This document shows, piece by piece, positions 36,622 to 37,954 of a DNA stretch of 37,954 bases. The notes below the pieces were generated by a model that saw nothing but the letters and a program-made list of their open reading frames with translations, was not told the DNA's origin and searched no databases. Source of the DNA: Tindallia sp. MSAO_Bac2 (GTDB lineage: Bacteria; Bacillota; Clostridia; Peptostreptococcales; Tindalliaceae); NCBI GenBank assembly GCA_003838145.1, contig QYZZ01000006.1:1-37954 (forward strand). The letters run 5' to 3'. Position 1 is the stretch's first letter. Every line of letters starts with the position of its first letter. The position numbers were made by a program, and so were the translations under genes.

Positions 36622-37350
36622 ATGAATGACATACAAAAACAACGAATGATTCAAGGAATGGAAAAGCTTAATCTTAATCTTGAAGTTAATCAACTAATTC
36701 AATTTGAACAATATCTTGATTTATTAAATGAATGGAATAAAAAAATGAATTTGACAGCTATTAAAGATCCTGATGAGATGATTACGCATCATTTTCTTGA
36801 TTCAGCTACCTGCTCCTTGCATCCTTCCTATAATGATTGTAAAAAAATTTTAGACCTGGGAACCGGCGCCGGTTTCCCAGGAATTCCATTAAAAATTCTT
36901 TTTCCTGAGCAATATTTTACTTTAATGGACTCACTTAAAAAAAGACTAACCTTTTTAGAAGTTGTTAAACAATCTTTAAATCTTGATAATCTGGAGCTGA
37001 TTCACGCAAGAGCAGAAGAAGGAGCCAGAAAAAATGAGTATCGGGAGCAATTTGATGCGGTTGTTTCAAGAGCTGTTGCCTCTCTGCCTACTTTATTAGA
37101 GTATACGATTCCTTTTATAAAAGTGAATGGATGGTTTTTTTGTCAAAAAGGGCCACTTTGGAAAGAAGAGATCGAAGATGCTAAAAAAGCAATGCAAGTC
37201 CTATCAGTTAAACTAGAGGACAGTATGGAAGTTAAGGTGCCTTTTACTGATTTGAACCATCAGTTGCTGGTATTCAGAAAAACAGCTGCAACACAGAAAA
37301 CGTATCCCCGAAAAGCTGGGACCCCAAGCAAAAAACCAATAATGAACTAA
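36622..37350 (+). CDS. rsmG: 16S rRNA (guanine-527-N7) methyltransferase RsmG (GidB)
   Basis: 242 aa. SAM-dependent methylation of G527 in 16S rRNA; loss of this enzyme is a known route to low-level streptomycin resistance. Features are QFEQYLDLLNEWNKKMNLTAIKDPDEMITHHFLDS, SAM motif ILDLGTGAGFPGIPLKI, VVSRAVASLPTLLEYTIPFIK with Ser-Arg-Ala, and GWFFCQKG. The short basic C-terminal tail KTYPRKAGTPSKKP is typical. AAGGG lies 9 nt before the ATG. It is the last core gene before the parS site; noc/parA-type genes would be expected beyond the window. Confidence 0.96.
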   Translation: MNDIQKQRMIQGMEKLNLNLEVNQLIQFEQYLDLLNEWNKKMNLTAIKDPDEMITHHFLDSATCSLHPSYNDCKKILDLGTGAGFPGIPLKILFPEQYFTLMDSLKKRLTFLEVVKQSLNLDNLELIHARAEEGARKNEYREQFDAVVSRAVASLPTLLEYTIPFIKVNGWFFCQKGPLWKEEIEDAKKAMQVLSVKLEDSMEVKVPFTDLNHQLLVFRKTAATQKTYPRKAGTPSKKPIMN

Positions 37351-37378
37351 TGAGTTGAATGTTAAACTTTAATTCCAA

Positions 37379-37410
37379 AAAACCTTCCAATCGTTGATAT
37401 GGAGGGTTTT
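37379..37410 (+). terminator. terminator of rsmG
   Basis: AAAACCTTCCA (37379-37389) pairs with TGGAGGGTTTT (37400-37410), one G-U pair, 10-nt loop. The T run is only the end of the stem, so efficiency is uncertain. The parS palindrome begins 6 bp later. Confidence 0.65.
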
Positions 37411-37415
37411 CGCGT

Positions 37416-37437
37416 AAGTGTTTCACGTGAAACACTT
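37416..37437. promoter_or_regulatory. parS centromere site
   Basis: The core 37419-37434 is TGTTTCACGTGAAACA, a perfect match to the ParB/Spo0J site. The dyad extends three more bases on each side, 22 bp in all. Position next to rsmG near oriC is standard. Confidence 0.97.
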
Positions 37438-37440
37438 TGA

Positions 37441-37870
37441 TCTTCATTTGCTCCTGGATCTATCCGGAAGCGTAGTTCCTAAGGCACTGTGGGGACGTGA
37501 GGCCATTTACTCCATGGTTTTTGGGGAAAAGGAGCTCCGTCCTCATAGTGATGCAACCGCTCGAAGTATACGAGGGCTGACCAGATGCTTAGACAGACGG
37601 TTAAGCAACGCCGGCTCTTTTTTCAGCTTGGTGTGCCTTCTTTGCTCCTGGTTCTATCCGGAAACTCACTCCCTTAGCTGAGAAAACAAGCGTGCCTGGC
37701 CGTTGTTTACGTCTACCCGCCCGAATCGCCCTCCTGGCTTAGCGGGCGGCAGTGCGACGTCCTGTCGCACTGTACGACGCAAACTGCCGTCTATGCACCG
37801 GGTTTTCTGACAGCACGGTCATAGGCTTCCTTGTAGAACTCAGGAGCTTCAGTCGGCACAACGGTTTCTA
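37441..37870. other. GC-richer gene-free block with hairpins and a 23-bp direct repeat
   Basis: No frame here looks like a known protein. TTTGCTCCTGG-(A/T)-TCTATCCGGAA occurs at 37447-37469 and 37641-37663 with one mismatch. A perfect 9-bp stem CAGTGCGAC / GTCGCACTG (37750-37758, 37764-37772) has a 5-nt loop; an alternative stem CGGCAGT (37747-37753) / ACTGCCG (37783-37789) would compete with it. CCGCCC and GGGCGG (about 37717-37750) form another. Composition is visibly richer in G and C than flanking genes. It could be a structured RNA, a mobile-element remnant or a repeat. Confidence 0.5.
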
Positions 37871-37886
37871 TAATCATTTGAACTTA

Positions 37887-37936
37887 ATTGTCAATTATCC
37901 ATTATCAACTATCAATTCGCCTTTATCCATTGTCTG
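37887..37936. repeat. 7-nt-period array (ATCAATT/ATCCATT)
   Basis: GTCAATT-ATCCATT-ATCAACT-ATCAATT-CGCCTTT-ATCCATT-GTCTGCT reads in 7-nt steps. It is preceded by TCATTTGAACTTA (37874-37886), the same 13-mer found before the array next to sigB. Confidence 0.65.
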
Positions 37937-37954
37937 CTAAAGCACTGGTTCAGC

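Noticed and set aside
37418-37681. 87-codon frame beginning inside parS
   Set aside because: It starts at a GTG in the palindrome, has no ribosome site or homology and runs through a structured block.

Overview
The window is a replication-origin region of a low-GC Firmicute, most likely an anaerobic Clostridia member. Supporting signs are the order rsmG-mnmG-mnmE-jag-yidC-yidD-rnpA-rpmH | dnaA-dnaN-yaaA-recF-remB-gyrB-gyrA, DnaA boxes on both sides of dnaA, a perfect parS palindrome just past rsmG, a serine T-box, and an rsbV-rsbW-sigB module directly after gyrA (an arrangement I recall from Clostridioides difficile). Genus cannot be fixed by eye; alkaliphilic or Peptostreptococcales-type clostridia are a guess.

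Layout. 1-2450: tRNA-Arg(CCU), then a secreted multidomain protein ending in a copper-amine-oxidase N-terminal-like domain. 2456-5875 (minus): small DUF4870-like membrane protein, a 2-hydroxyacid dehydrogenase gene collapsed by an internal in-frame deletion, an MFS transporter, and lysA, whose stop overlaps the MFS start. 6010-7873 (minus): a stand-alone receiver and an HPt/STAS-like protein with no kinase nearby. 8020-9632 (minus): serS with a complete T-box leader and promoter. 9669-16111: an AT-rich cassette with a CBS-PAS-AAA sigma-54 activator divergent from an M20 peptidase and a DctPQM TRAP transporter. The divergent gap holds a sigma-54 promoter, a sigma-A promoter for the regulator, and four copies of a 16-bp palindrome. 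16151-20925 (minus): UPF0182 membrane protein, sigB, rsbW, rsbV. 20943-29883 (minus): gyrA, gyrB, remB-like, recF, yaaA, dnaN, dnaA. 29960-30310: origin box cluster. 30321-37350 (plus): rpmH, rnpA, yidD, yidC, jag, mnmE, mnmG, rsmG. 37379-end: terminator, parS, a GC-richer structured block without recognisable genes, and a repeat array.

How it works together. The core is the replication initiation, clamp, gyrase, membrane-insertion and tRNA-modification set, with leftward and rightward gene arms diverging from the origin so that transcription follows replication. The dnaA promoter has a DnaA box in its spacer, and the dnaN ribosome site is fused to another DnaA box, so initiator level and clamp expression may be tied to origin state. 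The accessory part is the sigma-54 cassette, which looks like a self-contained inducible uptake-and-hydrolysis unit for a small N-acylated or dipeptide-like acid (inference).

Non-coding gaps carry interspersed repeats: a GGGAGAGGG hairpin element (four copies, one degenerate) and several arrays with 7-nt periodicity. They are concentrated in the mnmE-mnmG-rsmG gaps and beside sigB. Several starts were moved from the longest reading frame to the codon with a proper Shine-Dalgarno, including TTG starts for recF, yidC and rsbV and GTG starts for rpmH, dctQ and the sigma-54 activator.
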